Positions 48,332 to 62,768 of a stretch of DNA of 64,000 nucleotides are shown one piece after another. Source of the stretch: Diphasiastrum complanatum (taxonomy: Eukaryota > Streptophyta > Lycopodiopsida > Lycopodiales > Lycopodiaceae); contig CM055111.1 of assembly GCA_029204225.1 (NCBI GenBank), positions 10,115,000-10,178,999 on the forward strand, in the 5' to 3' direction. The notes under the pieces are model-generated. The model was not told the DNA's origin and ran no database searches. It saw nothing but the letters and a program-made list of their open reading frames with translations. Each line of letters opens with the position of its first letter. Within the stretch, counting starts at the first letter, position 1. The translations under genes were made by a program, and so were the position numbers.

Positions 48332-48418
<87 letters not shown>
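48332..48418. repeat. (GA)n microsatellite
   Basis: About 43 uninterrupted GA units. Confidence 0.97.
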
Positions 48419-48424
<6 letters not shown>

Positions 48425-49614
48425 TGAAGTCCATGAAAATTTTCAAGGCCATAATGTCTCTAAAGAAGTTGAATTATATTAAAGCATATGGAAGGTTAAA
48501 ATATGTGGCCATGAAAATTGATTCTAGGCACAAAGTGAAAATATATGCATATCACTTGGGAAGGAGACCTTTGCATTAGGTAAAGTGGTTGTAAGTTATT
48601 TATGGAGAGACCAATTTTTGAGATATGGACTTTATCTATCGATCCCAATGTTTTTGGACATTTTATGTATGGGAGAATGGATTTTATAGGGACATTTGAA
48701 GGGGAACCTTATGCCTATTGATCTCGTGCAAAGGTCACTAAGAAGTCCATCTCAACTCTGTGAAATCCTCTTCTTTTTGTGAAGCTTTGCCCAGACAGGG
48801 GATTACAAAGGAAAAAGATCAAGACTTTGTGTCAAGTAAAGGCACCACCTTCGAACACTTGAATCTGGTGCCCTCACAAAACCCGCACTAGCCTATACAT
48901 AAAAAGTTGATTGTTCATTAGGCAATAGAAGGAACCCATGTAGATGACATTCTGCCCGGTAAGGAATTGCACGCTCGGCCCTCCGAGCCTCGCCTATGAC
49001 TCCTTATCATGCACAATGTCATGTGCCTACTCCTTCCAAAATACATAAAAATTACAAGAATAGATGGAAGTTCCAACCTAGACAATTGGCTTATGACTTT
49101 ATCAATCTAGTGAGAGTATTGAAAGGTAATGTGCACTAACCTAAAATTACTCTGAATTTGCCTTGTGAGGATATTTGGGAAGCTGAAGAATGCATTCATG
49201 TCAAGAAGACACAAACAATAACACGCCTTTCACAAAAGCCAGGATCTCTTTCTTCAGCTTGATTTTGGATGTAAGAATATATTACAATGAGTTCTCTCCT
49301 TCAGAGCACTTCTGCAAGCAAATCTAAAAAGACTTCTTCAGTGACATGGCCAGGTATGCCATGCAGTCTAGCTGAGAGGAAAGCCTTATTCTTGATGGGT
49401 TGTGAACCTAAGTGATCAGCACTAGTAAGACTACTTCACTGACTCTTCTAAATATTTAGCCTTACAAAGAAAGAGCTGCAGTACAACAGGCTTAATTGAA
49501 AATACTCATATTACACCTGTGATTTATTAAATAGCTCTACAACTCCATCTACAGACTGTAGCAATTCAGGAGCTTTGGGAGTTTGATACATGCAGTAAAA
49601 CTCAGCCAGAGTGA

Positions 49615-52600
49615 TCAAGTAAATCCATGACAATTCTCAAGTGATTTGAAGGGCACCCTTGGGGGTCTCGATAATTCTGTCAAGGTCTCCTGTTTACTCT
49701 GATGTGTAACAGGCTCCATACTATACAAAATTGCAACTGCAGAGGCAAAGGCTTGCAAAGCTGATACTGGAGCTTGGAAAGTGAGTGAACAGAGTCCATC
49801 ACTCAAGGGCTTTAAGCTCATTACAGCTTGCTGTTCTTTTGAACCCTGCAAAAACAAGAATGAATCACTAGACTATTAGAGGCAAACGTCCTTCTAAGAG
49901 CAGCAAAAGCTCTAGTTAAGTAGACCTCACTATCCTCATCTTAGCAAAAATTTTAATCTATTTGTTAGAAATATATGGCCTTGATGCACAAGACCTAAGC
50001 AACGAATTGCAATCCTGTGGAGCTCTTTTTTTCCAGAAAGGGTGATAAATTCATACCTGCAAGAACATTGTCAGCAAGTGATCTTCTGTTTCGTTTTTAC
50101 CCAAACTCCTCATCCCTGGTTGGGAACACTCTGCTAATTTCATGGTGTCTGGTAATTTGGTATGGAGGATCGACAGGCCACAGCCTAAATCCCAACTGCC
50201 ACAATCGCATCGCCCACCATGTTGCCAACGTTCTATCAGAGGCTGCGGGCCACTCTGTCCATAAAATGGACGACCATGATCACCAGCTGGAAGTATAATT
50301 GTCACATTCACCTGTTCCATACCTGCATCATTTCGTACTGGCTTACCAGTACTGATTTCACATTTGTTCTCTTTTCCTCTAGGTTTTGACTTACCAAGAG
50401 CAGCCCTTGAATCTTTGGTGCGGTTAGATGTGACCTTTCCATTTGCTTTCATGCTTTCCTCACATCTGTAAGATGTAGATTGTCTACTCTGCTGTGCATC
50501 ATGATGAAGCAGATTTGATTTGGCTAAGCAGCTTTTGGCTTCCAGGAGAGTTTGCTTTTGTACAGAGTTCCATCCCCATCCCCTGTTGCGACCTACAGTT
50601 AAAGCATCGCCTAAGCTTGTGGATTTGTGGGTCTCAAGGGGAATTTTGATCACAACTCCTGCATGCTCTAAGTGAGAATCCAATGAATTTTCCACTTTTC
50701 CCAACGGATTCTTGTACACAGTTTTGAATGGATTAATGTAACCTCCATCTGCTAGCCTCATTGGACTGCATTGACTTTGCGGTGATCTTCCTAATTCTCC
50801 AAAATTTTGAGCAGTAGCTGGTAAAGTGGCGAGGTTTTGTGGAACCGTACTGAAGGCCGGAGAAGAAAAACTAGAAGTAAAGCCTGGGGAGGGTAAACCT
50901 AGAACTACAGGTGGAGGAGAGAGCAGATGAAAAATACTGGGGCTTGGAGGGCAATTTGTGCTAATAAGATGAGGTGATTGACAAGACAAACTATCCCAAG
51001 ATGAAGCGCTTTCTCTTGGGCTACAAGGCGCAAAAGGATCTGTTTCCTGATCATGTATGCTTTCTTTGAAAAGGACGTATTCAAGATTAATGTACTTTCT
51101 TTCTGTAGCGCTGGGATGCTGATTTGTTTCATAGATCACTTTGCTGGTTGCTGTCATCTTTCCTAGGAAATCTGAAGCTGGCTTGTCTTTTCTTTTCCAA
51201 TTTTTCCAACTTCCTATCCCTTTGCCCCTTTGTTTCCAAGAATAAAAAGCATACATGAAGTCCTGCTTGGTTGATCCTAATCTCCATGACTTTGCAACGA
51301 GAGCTTCATCGGATCCTTTTATGAGGAATGTGTAACTTGGCACTCCATCCCTTACCAAACAATGTACATGGCCACTCACCATCGTGCAGGGATCTTCCGG
51401 GCAAGCAGTTAGGGAAAGCTTTGAACATGAGTTATGTTGCCTTGGAGAAAACAAGTTCAGCTTCCCTGAACCTTGTGTAATTCTAGGGACAGGGAGACAT
51501 CTGACGTTTTTCATTGATAGAGGCTCAAAGTCTGTGTCTGAATTTGATTTTGAGATGTGATGAGGTATGGATGAGTTTGACGAACTCTTTAGTTCTCTAT
51601 TATGAAAGGCAGTTCTCTTTGAAGACTGAGATGCATGTGAACTACATGGCGAAGACATTCGGGAGAGCTTACCACCGTGCGTAGTAAATGCAGAGTGCTG
51701 TGCAACAAGATCTTTTGTACTTTTGACGGGAGATCGCCAGCTCCATGCTGGGCTACTACAACTTTTGGCTTCAAATATAGAGGACTTCTTAGCAATTCCT
51801 TGAGACTTGCCAACTCTGAGAGATGACAGACGAGTAGAACATCTCCTGGGAGTGTTTGGTTTTTTAGTATTTAGGGAGACATTTCTGTGAGCGTTCTTGA
51901 CAGCTGATGAGGAGCCATGCTTATCAGTTGAATGCTGGCTGTTCTCTTCGAATGGAAGCTGATTAGGATCATGAATAGACTCATGTGGATGACTAAAGTT
52001 TGAAGTGGTAATGGGATCGTCATTAAGAGCCGACCATTGCCTTTTCAGCTGCTCTATCCTCCCAATATCAGATTCAAAGACTCTATTGTTTACATGCTCA
52101 GCAAACACATGTGGTGATGGTTTTAAGATCCCTGGATAAGGAGATGACTTCAAGTCTATTTCGTAGGTCAGTGAGCATTCACAAACTGAAGAACTAGGAA
52201 CCGCAGAACAATCTGAACACCATTGGACCTGTTTCTGAACGCTTGGTCTCAAAGGCGAAACGACATCTTTAGCACCAGAAGCATCGACAACCTTAAGGCA
52301 TTCTAACTTCCTGATAAGTACGCCAGCTGCATCACTGGATTGTGTCGGCAAGTGAATTGGGACATCTGGTTTGCATAGGGAATTTTCAAGCTCTGAAGGG
52401 CTTATAGAAGAAAGCATGGACGTAAGGGCAGTTGGCACTCTATTCTTTAAGTCTTCTGGAGCTCCTTTGGCATTGACAGTATCATCAATCGGCACAAAAT
52501 CTTTAGCATTAAGAAATACATTATCTTTGGCTTCATGATCTTCAGTAATTTGAAAACATATCTTTGTTATTTCAAAGGAATATATGTTTTTTTTTGTATC

Positions 52601-53107
52601 CACAGCTTCAATTTCTACCATTCTTCCCTCATGAAAGTTAAATTCTATGTATTTACCCTCTAAGAAGCTACGAGTAACCACTTTCCAACCTGCAGAAATT
52701 TTTCTCTGGCTTGCTTGGTGCAGCATATTGATCGTTGAGCACTCATGCAAAGCAACTGCAGGAGCTGACATATAGAAGCATGGTCCAGATATCGGATCTC
52801 CCGGGGACAGAACTCTTGCAGTAGATAACTTCCCGTTAAGGCAGGACAAGTCTTCAGTCTTTACACGCGAGAGAGGAGATTGAACTAATGATGCCTTTCT
52901 TCCAGATGTACGCAGAAAGGACCGATCTGTTTTGACAGCTTGCGATATACTTCGAGTTGAATGTTCTTTTAACAGGCCGCTGCCCTCTGCCCGAAATGGA
53001 AGACCTCTCTGCATTTTAGACTTTTTGTGTATATATACTGAATTCTTAAGTCTGTTTTTCTTGTCAGTGATCTCCATACGTGATAGATAATCAATGTCCA
53101 TGCCCAT
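49615..53107 (-). CDS. DUF3527-family protein, two exons, intact
   Basis: Exon 1 (50057-53107) ends ...LTMFLQ at a GTATGA donor. Exon 2 (49615-49845) follows a TTTTTGCAG acceptor in phase 0. The product is 1093 residues. Family hallmarks of plant DUF3527 proteins are clear: VSGHVHCLVRDGVPSYTF near residue 575, LRLGS-type and YSWKQRGKG segments after it, an Ile/Val-rich NVTIILPAGDHGRPFYG near 935, the Cys signature GGRCDCGSWDLGCGLSIL near 965, and a C-terminal LTFQAPVSALQAFASAVAIL that begins just after the intron. The middle is long, Ser-rich and probably disordered. The family is land-plant specific as far as I know and has no established biochemical role. No signal peptide or membrane segment is evident. 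The start chosen is the most upstream Met (MGMDIDYLSRMEI); the next Met (residue 11) is also possible. No disabling change is visible. It is the best-preserved long coding region in the window. Confidence 0.9.
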
Positions 53108-55559
53108 GCCTTACAATTGCAAGTAGACATTTCTGTTGCCAGAAGATTACTCAGCACTTTCATTGCAATGAAAGTATATACATGTTGCCAGTTGTAAGGC
53201 CCAGTGGTCTATATTTTCATCAAGCCAGGACTTCGAATGGCAGCGGCTCTGACGTCAAGGCATACAATTGTATAATAGACGAAGTTCAGATAAGCACGTA
53301 GTCCTTATGAAGTTTGCTATCACGGACTATGGAAAAGAGCAGCTGGCAGTTCAGCTTCAAGTAAGGCTATGTCTCTCTGCTTCGAACTTGTTACCTGTGG
53401 TAGTGTTCTGTATCAATATGCTCCAGTTCTTGGTAGCGTTAGCAAGGAAAGCACCAAACTTACTCCAGACAGAGCATTCCTCCTTACGTTTACAACTCCT
53501 TATAGCATATCATTTGCCAGCTCTTTCGAGACTTCAGTATCTATAGCCTGATCAGAACGTCGTCCTCAGCTGCTTCTCATTTACCGTCATAACATTAATC
53601 AGACATGTTACATTCTCACACATGCCATAGTAACCACTCAAGCTGAACAGCAAACATCGATCCAAATCTATTGAATGATTGAGCAGGATTAAACGTCCGG
53701 CGTCCGTCGTTACAACGAGATGCTCTGCCAACTTCCCAGCTAAGCTTTACTAGCACCTCTCTATCAAGATAGGCTGTAAAACCATCATCCCCCTTCTTTC
53801 AAGCCTCAAACCTCATAAAGAACGTGACATAGTGAGAGTTATGCTTTCAGTTTTGTTCTCAAATGACTCACGAAGTTAGTTGCAACTGTGCTAGCTGCTT
53901 CACTTTATCATGAGTCGAGATGAACTTTAAATTGCAATGTATGTGACACAATTGAACATCAATACGTGAAAGGAATCATGATAAAGATCTTGAACGTTTC
54001 ATAACACATACGGTTGAAGAAGACACGGCGGAGCATGAAATATAGGAGTTAATACTTGGTGGTCTACAAATGCTATCAACAATCATCAGGACTGAAGAGA
54101 CATCAGACTTTAACGAAGGGCATCTGATGTCTTGAAAGAAAAACCATAGTACAAGCTAACTGAGTATTAGACATGCCACTGAACATGCAAGATGAGAATG
54201 ATGAAGTTGTTGAACAGTTGCTGAGACTTGACAATTTGTGTGCTCATGATCACTGCTCATGGATGAAACTTTGGTATAACATATCTCAGAAACTGTTTTG
54301 AAGCGTGCTTCCCGGCTGAAGCCGTTGCCTTGAGTCCTTGACGCGCGCTAGCGACCAGCCTCGGTGCTAGGTGGCCGGGTGCTGGGAACTTAAGAGCAAG
54401 AATCTGAGACAGTGAGAAGGAAACCGGCGATTGAAGCAAGCCACAACAGCTCTGGGACGACTAGTCGTAGACCGTTAGTTCAAGTTAGCAGATACAAGAC
54501 TAAGGAATCGTCCAATCACGATGAGTTATACCTTAAAAGTTACAACAGAACATGAAACTGATAACATCATTACTCTTCACATATTGGGCAGCAATCAATG
54601 ATCACGATCCAGGATCGATCATTGATGAAACATAACATGTAGCATACATGGTTCATGCCACATGGGTTCAACTTTGAATCATTGAGGCTATCCCTTTCGA
54701 CGCATGTAGTTCATAACTGTAATACGTACTACAGACTATAGACTGTGCACTGAGTACTCTGATGATATGATCTATGATTTTATGCCATTGCCACGAGTTA
54801 GGGACTTTAAGCAAAACATAAAGATTACAGGCATGGGATGTCCAAGCCTGGCACAGCTCGCCATCAAGCAATGAATGAATCATTCAAGACGACTCACGAG
54901 TCATGAGCAATGAAGTCTTTGAGGTATTAAGTGGCAGCTCCTCATTCCTGGGTCCTGGTTCCCGACTCCTGAGCCATGAAAGGCGTAAATGCGAGAGACA
55001 AAGCGGCAACAAAAAGCTGCTGAGCTGCCTGAGCACAACACCGAACACAAATCAAGCTGTAAATGTAGATACCCACAACATTGTACATCATAAATTCGTT
55101 ACTAAATTACAATACTCGCAGATTATGTTAGTAAATGAGAAGACTCATGTGCCGCATCTTGCGACAAAAGGAAAGTGTGGAGATCCTTTGAATTTAATGC
55201 TACTTTAGAGAGAATTGTGACTCGATCGACGAGAGCGAGTCTCTCTAGAAAGACAGAGACTCGAGAGTCGAGAGGGTGGTAGCGAGCGGGCCGCTGCTGC
55301 AGCCTCTGAGAGGGATGGAGAGAGAGAGAGAGGCGTCAGTAGTGTCAGTCTTAGAGTAGTGGCGAGTGAGCAGGTCAGCACTGAGCTGCGTGAGGCTTTG
55401 ATTTTCAAAGCCGCAGCTGCAGCCTGCCTACTGCCTGCAGGGCGTACCTTCACGGCTCACGGGCTTGTTTCCCATAGAGCTCATTGTAAAGGAAAAATTT
55501 CACCCATGGGCCATATCTTGTTATTTCTACAGGAGGGCAACAGGCCCATAAAGGCTCTA
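53108..55559. other. upstream region of the DUF3527 gene
   Basis: No coding gene seen. It should hold the 5' UTR and promoter of the minus-strand gene, but I cannot place a TATA box with confidence. A tRNA-like relic lies at 53681-53745. Around 55220-55400 the sequence becomes GA- and CG-richer, with many gcgag and gagag words. Confidence 0.4.
53681..53745 (-). pseudogene. tRNA-Thr(UGU)-like relic
   Basis: On the minus strand: TTAGCT, a short insertion, then GTTGGCAGAGCATCTCG, TTGTAA and CGACG (D arm, anticodon stem and loop with TGT), then a B-box-like cgttTAATCCTG. The anticodon loop lacks one base, the A box is split by extra bases and no acceptor stem can be formed. It could be a nuclear tRNA pseudogene, an organelle-derived fragment or a SINE head. 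Confidence 0.4.
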
Positions 55560-56700
<1,141 letters not shown>

Positions 56701-59700
56701 GGCAATATGCCCATAAAGGCTTAAGTAGTTCGATCGGGCAAGGCAAATTGCCTTGGTCAATGTTTACAAATCTTAAAATTATAATGCGACAACTTTTCCC
56801 TTCTATCCTTGTCCAAGGGTGAGCGAGGACATTACACGATGAGCAAGGAAAATTGCCCTAGTCAATGTTTACATACTTCGCCAAAAGATGCCAATTGAAA
56901 AAAACCATATTGACCAAATTATTAGGCAAATTTTTTCCCCTTTCCTAAGGATAGGGAAACATTAGATCTTGAGTTGCACAAATTGCCCTTTTTGGTGTTT
57001 ACAGAAGTTAAAGTTCAAAGGCATGGCTTTGCCTTTGGAGCCCTAGTCTTGGACAAGGCCCTCAAGGGTGTATAGCCCCCGCCACATAACTTTATCCTAT
57101 ATGTAATGCCAAGTGCTCGTCTTTCTTTGTATTTTGGAGTCACCTTTAAAACCACCTTGGTCCTTCATGCACCTCCAAAATATTCATGTGTAGTTCCCTT
57201 GTTACCTTTCAAAGGAGGGCCAAAACATTTATTGATTTGAGACCCATAATGGAAGTCTTAATTTAAAGCTAGACTTCAAGTTAGAATGTTAAAAGCATGT
57301 CTAAAGGATAGGAGACACGAATTGGAGCCTAGTTCACTATTTTGGAATTAAGGGCATTGAGATAGTGGGTAGAAGGGCCCTTCGAAGCTATTCTTCACTG
57401 GAGCAAGTTTCTCATCTTTTTCACGAGGACAAAACTTTTTGATGGGTGGGACCTGGCTCTAAGGAGCAAAACTCAAAGTCAAAGCCAAGATATATTAGAG
57501 ACTTTGTCTTGTAATTGCCTTGCAAGTTCCATATGCCTTAGAGTATATGTACGCATTTTAGTTAAACCAAAGAATCAAATTGAATGTCATGGCAAATGAA
57601 AGTCTTTCTTTGGAAATCTTGCCCTTCAAATTCTTAGGTGGTTTTACAAAGGGCATCATAATAGTCATAGACTATAGTAATATAGATGTATTGAGAAACT
57701 ACACCTCAAAAAATATGCATAATAAAAACCTAAAGATTTGGAGTGGGTAAGGCTCATAACCTAAAGGCAACAAAAGACACAAGCTCTAAAAAACTGCAAT
57801 GTAACATTTGTCAGAATTGACTATATCTAATCACATAAGCTATACCATGTCGTAAAACGGTGGGAGCGTGAGCGGCAGCGGAAGCTCGAGGATTTGAGCG
57901 CGACATGTAGGAATGGAAATACAACAGTTAGCAGCAGAAATATTCAAGTAGAAGAATTCATACAGAATGAGTGAGAGCTAGCATTGGGACTTGCATCTTT
58001 TAATAGGAATGCATGTCAAAAGTCCATTTGATTTCTAAGGAGGCAAACAATCCATTGTATCAAATGAAAGGCACCTATAAAGATAACCCTTTCATTTGAA
58101 AGGTAAGTTTAAAATTCAAATCTCAAATGAAGGTCAAAATTCTAAAATTCTCTTTCTCAAATACAACAAAATTAAGTTCAAAATGGTTTAGAAAGATATT
58201 TCGAAAAGTCAAATTTTCTAATCAACAGTCAAAATTCTAGTACACCCTTTCCAAGATACAACAAGATTTAATTTATGTTTAGAAAGGTCAACATTTGAAA
58301 TCTTTTTACATTGTTTTTGAAACGTAGCCATGGAAATACAGTTCATTTGAAAGTTACAAAAAGAAGCCCAACATTTAGAAAGGAAAGTATGCCCAACAAC
58401 TTTTGAGCCATTTGAAGTTTGAAGATGCATGTGAGAATTTTGAGGTAAGAAATCAGTAAATGCATCATGCAAAAATTTTCCTTTTCGTAAATTTTTTTGA
58501 CATATCTTCAATAATCCATACACTCTTCTTAAACTTATTCAAGTACTCTCATAGTGAATCTCTTTGCTTGAGTTATGATAGTTCTTCCCCCAATCTCAAG
58601 TGTGAATCTTTAGGTATGAATTCATCTCATAATGTGTCCTATAACACTTCCCATAATGGAAACTATATTCTCGCCACTCAATACCAATTTGTTGAGTAAC
58701 CTTCAAAATATGCCAAATCCAAATCAACTCTCTCCTCTTCATGAGTGTGTATCAAATGGAGGTAATGGTCCATGTGAAACAACCAAACCTCATTAACTCC
58801 AACATCATGTTCCCTTTGAAAGTTGATGGAGATCTCACTTTCGCAGTCTTCTTTGGGCCCTTATGTTCCATACCGGTTCATCTCTTGGTCCGAGAAGCCA
58901 CAAGGGAGAATGTTGTTGTGCATCCTCTGCTCAAACCAAGAGACGCACCAACACAAAACATGGAGGGCCCTGAAGGATACTACCAAAGTAAGATCCCCAT
59001 CAACTTTCAAAGATGAATATTATGTAAGCATTGCAGACAAACTAGTCTCTTTCACACAAGCTTTTGATGTTGACACTACATACTTGATAATTTTTTTTTT
59101 GGTTTAATGTTGTCCCACTAGTGATTTTGGGCATTGGAATAGGGCACATTTTGGTAAAATAATGTGGATCTAACCAGTGGTGCTGATAGGCCGCCACATA
59201 TTTCATGTCTTTTGGTAGTGATTCAAGACTTCGTTCACATTGCTTTTTGGGGCATTTCATGCATGATTGGACAACAATTGATTACATACATCAAGACATG
59301 TTTTTTGGCCTACAATCCAATGATGGACTACAATGAGGATAGGCTAAAAATCATGATAATATTTTAGTCTTTGATTACATCTTTAATACCACATCACATT
59401 ATAGACTCATTCTCTTTGTCTATTGCGATTTGATCCAGTCTATAAACTAGCAACGTTGTTTTGCTTTGCCTAAATGTACAGTATGGCTATCATTAGTGGC
59501 CATGTGTTTATTGCATTTACATATGCTTATAAGTTGTGTTTAACTTGTAAAAGTCATCTGTTACTCCATATTGCTCATGTAGCATTCAACGGTAAATTCA
59601 ACAGTAAGGAGGAATTCTCAACCTATGTTTCACTTATTCTCAAATGATAAACCTGTGAAGACACTAAATGTATGACATTGATTGATGTACTCCTTGAATA

Positions 59701-60238
59701 CTTATCTTCATGAAATACACACAAATACATAATGCTATGTCTTGTAGATATTGGATGATATGTGTATATAAACACTATATGAGCTAGTTACATATCTTAC
59801 TATATGTCAGACTCCAAACATAGGGCTTCATGTTTAAAGATGCTATAATATAGACTTAGCAATGGAAATTGTTTGAATCTTAAAGACGACATACAATTTG
59901 GCATCGTCACAAGATAAGACTATAATGCTTATTCAAGTAAGCCCTCTTGACAACATTCGATTGAGCATAAGCTGTATATTTTTGACAAGCAGAATAAGAA
60001 GAGTATTATGGTTCTTACAAACTTACTACTCACTAATTCCGCTCACCTCATAGTGCAAAGTAGCAAAAGTTGTAGCATTCTACAAGTTAAGACATACGTT
60101 ATGCCATAAAATTAAATAGTTTTGTATCCAATTAATCGTAACGGAATAGGTTGTCTTATGTTCCAACCATATAACTTAGTTCATTTTTGAACTTTTCCAA
60201 GTATCTTACGCCTATCTATTCTCAACTCTAGGGGTTTA

Positions 60239-60700
60239 GCATGGACGTTCTTAGACAAATGGGATTTGCGTAAGAGCTATGACATTTTGCACAAGAGTTT
60301 GCAAGGCATGGAGTTTCCCTAATACTGAATGTAATGTCTTGAACAAACCTAGCTAAGAAACATTAAAACCTGGCCCCATTGTTAAACAACCTGCCATGTT
60401 TTGACTAGAAATGCTCTTGAAATGCATGGATCTTCTCAGGACAAATGACAGCAACATGTAACCGAGTTTGCTAAAGCAAACATTCATAGGGGTTAGTATG
60501 GCATAGATGTGCCATAATAACTTTGTATTCATCCTCATCATGCATGGTATGAATACATCATACCTATATAAGTATCCTAGTCATGTAACTATGTTTTCAC
60601 CTAGAGAGCATGGATATGCTCAGGAGTAATGACATCAATGCATCATATGTTGGATAATGCAACATTCACAAGAGTTAGAATGGCATGGATATGCCCTAAC
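60239..60700 (+). repeat. degenerate ~184-bp tandem repeat (two clear copies, one weak)
   Basis: gcatggatcttctcaggac at 60424 and gcatggatatgctcaggag at 60608 start units that stay alignable through aaatgacagcaaca / taatgacatcaatg, aacattcataggggttag / aacattcacaagagttag and atggcatagatgtgcc / atggcatggatatgcc. A weaker copy starts at 60239 (gcatggacgttcttagac). Confidence 0.6.
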
Positions 60701-61044
60701 ATCTACACATGTGTGGCATACCAAACCTTTTAGCTATTCCATGTATACTAACAGTTAAACTTTACATATGTTTTTACTTTCTAATTAAACTGATATGGTC
60801 CAATAACCCATATACTGATCAACATGGCATTAGCCCTGATGCAACGATATTAGGGTTTGGCCTATCACTTAAAAAAATAGTCTACTATTTGGGAAGATTG
60901 GACTATCTTCTCGACATACTACCTCATGGAGTTTTGTGTTGTGGGATGGTCCCAAGTAACAACTGGATGTCCTGAAATGAGTTTTTTTACTCTATGGTCA
61001 TTCAAAAGTTCCATTTATCTAATTTTTCAATAATTTGTTATTTC

Positions 61045-61238
61045 TAACTTTTATAGTATTGTCATCGATATATATTATATAGTTGGCATATACTATTTGA
61101 AACTTGTTTTTTTCTTCATACTTATGATCATCCTATACTTGTAACTTTTATAGTATTTTCATCAATATATATTATATAATTGACATATACTATTTGACAT
61201 TATTTTCTTTCATACTTATGATCATCCTATAATGGCTC
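61045..61238 (+). repeat. 97-bp tandem duplication
   Basis: TAACTTTTATAGTATTGTCA at 61045 recurs as TAACTTTTATAGTATTTTCA at 61142. Both are followed by an atatatattatata block and catacttatgatcatcctat, with few differences. Confidence 0.9.
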
Positions 61239-61705
61239 TCATGTAGTTGGGAGATTCCTAATAAGGATTCTAGTTCCATGAACAAATAGTATCTCAAATT
61301 GCCACTCCAAAAAGTTGAAGACCAAATCTAAAATAAAAATTAATATATTTTTGGTTTTATGATAATGTAGAGAAATGAAGCTCAAACATTGTTTAGAGGT
61401 TAAATTTGTATTGTTGCACCAATATATTAAGAGCTTGTAATAAAAAATTAGTTATTTATTATGATATAATTTGTCTTGAAGTGCCATAATGTACTATTTT
61501 TATTAAGTTAGATTCTAGTGCCTCCAAAGCAATCAAGGAACTATCAAATGAGATTTATTTTGTTATAACATAGGTACCATGCAAACTAAAAAGGAATAAT
61601 AAATCACCTTAGACTCTCAAGTGTATGTATTGGCCAATGAAAGAGTGCCACATAGTAAAATATGGCTCAAGGATTGTAATCCTATTTTCTTTGTACTTTA
61701 GGCCT

Positions 61706-61708
<3 letters not shown>

Positions 61709-61790
<82 letters not shown>
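61709..61790. repeat. (GA)n microsatellite
   Basis: About 41 uninterrupted GA units. Confidence 0.98.
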
Positions 61791-61793
<3 letters not shown>

Positions 61794-62360
61794 TTTGTTT
61801 TCGATGTTGCTTTTACATTGCTAAAACACAGGAACTGACATTCTTGTTCTAAAGGGAGATTAAAACCTTTGTGTTTTCTTTTAACGTAATACCCTCTGAG
61901 GAGCATATCTATTGGCAACTTCATAGTGAAAAACTTCAACAACTAGACAACTTGTGGGTCCTCCATTAGGTTGACTCTCACCGACAAAATTTTTGGTGTG
62001 ACAAGATTGGAAGGTAGAATTTGAGTAATATGGGTCACAATTACGAGGTGTCATCATTTTCAAGGTTTTGTTATTTTGGAAGATTTCTTGAAACTAGTTG
62101 ATTGATTTCATAATATTGCAACTGGATTTTTTTCATAGCAATCTAGTGTCAATATTAAGATGATCAAAGAGTTGCAGATTGGTATTGCAAGGGTGATACG
62201 AGCTAGGTATCAACCCAAGTATAAATATATATATTTTTTAAAAAAGAATAGATTGTTTAAAGGGTAATTTGCAATAGTTGAAAGACAAAAACCTTTTCTA
62301 GATGTAATATGCATTCACTTTGAAAAGTCAATACACTTGGGGAAACATAAACAAATAGAC

Positions 62361-62395
62361 ACACACGCAAGCACACACACGCATGCGCATGCACG

Positions 62396-62439
<44 letters not shown>
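62361..62439. repeat. alternating purine-pyrimidine CA/CG tract
   Basis: A compound tract of CACACACG, GCATGCGCATGC and GCGCGC words ending in (CA)n. Nearly every step alternates purine and pyrimidine, the classic Z-DNA-prone pattern. Confidence 0.9.
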
Positions 62440-62443
<4 letters not shown>

Positions 62444-62768
62444 TGCTACTAAGCGAAATTTGTTACTAGGGCACAATCCATAAGCCTCCCCTAGCTCGAG
62501 TATTAGTATGAGTAGTGCTGGCCAAACCCACTCCTAGTTGAATATTGACCTAGGTATAAATAGAGCAAAATATGAGGGTATGGTATTTTATCCTAATATT
62601 ACATAAACATAGACATATGCTACTTGGGTTGGTTCCTTGATAGCAAGGGTTGATAGAGACCTATATACCCATCTAGCATTGGGTGATACCATGTTTTATA
62701 GTGAATTTAGCACTAGAAGTTTATAGTGGGGAGAAGACAGATCCTCCAAAGGAGTGGGATATTATTGA

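Larger units (their letters stand above)
44806..49614. other. no confident gene; weak exon-like frames
   Basis: Apart from two microsatellites and a minus-strand frame at 46138-46413, I see little. A plus frame at 47070-47447 (125 codons; contains ERDDERFQLLEATVQNLERS) could be an exon but has no recognised motif. Minus-strand pieces at 45850-46060 (TSDSTSKNYIGSQVRQIKS) have splice-like ends and a stop. The last 400 bases probably include the 3' UTR of the DUF3527 gene. Confidence 0.35.
56701..62768. other. gene-free AT-rich DNA with tandem repeats
   Basis: No convincing coding region in about 6 kb. Listed inside it are a 184-bp tandem repeat, a 97-bp tandem duplication, a GA microsatellite and an alternating CA/CG tract. 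Short open frames at 58218-58523 and 58741-59107 have no recognisable motif. A TATA-like ggtataaatagagc at about 62553 has no gene behind it. Confidence 0.45.

Noticed and set aside
55205-55453. Ala/Ser/Leu-rich minus frame
   Set aside because: Composition follows the local GA/CG-rich repeats; no homology or start context is evident.
58741-59107. Overlapping plus-strand frames of about 90 codons
   Set aside because: Two overlapping frames of equal length without motifs suggest chance openness rather than coding.
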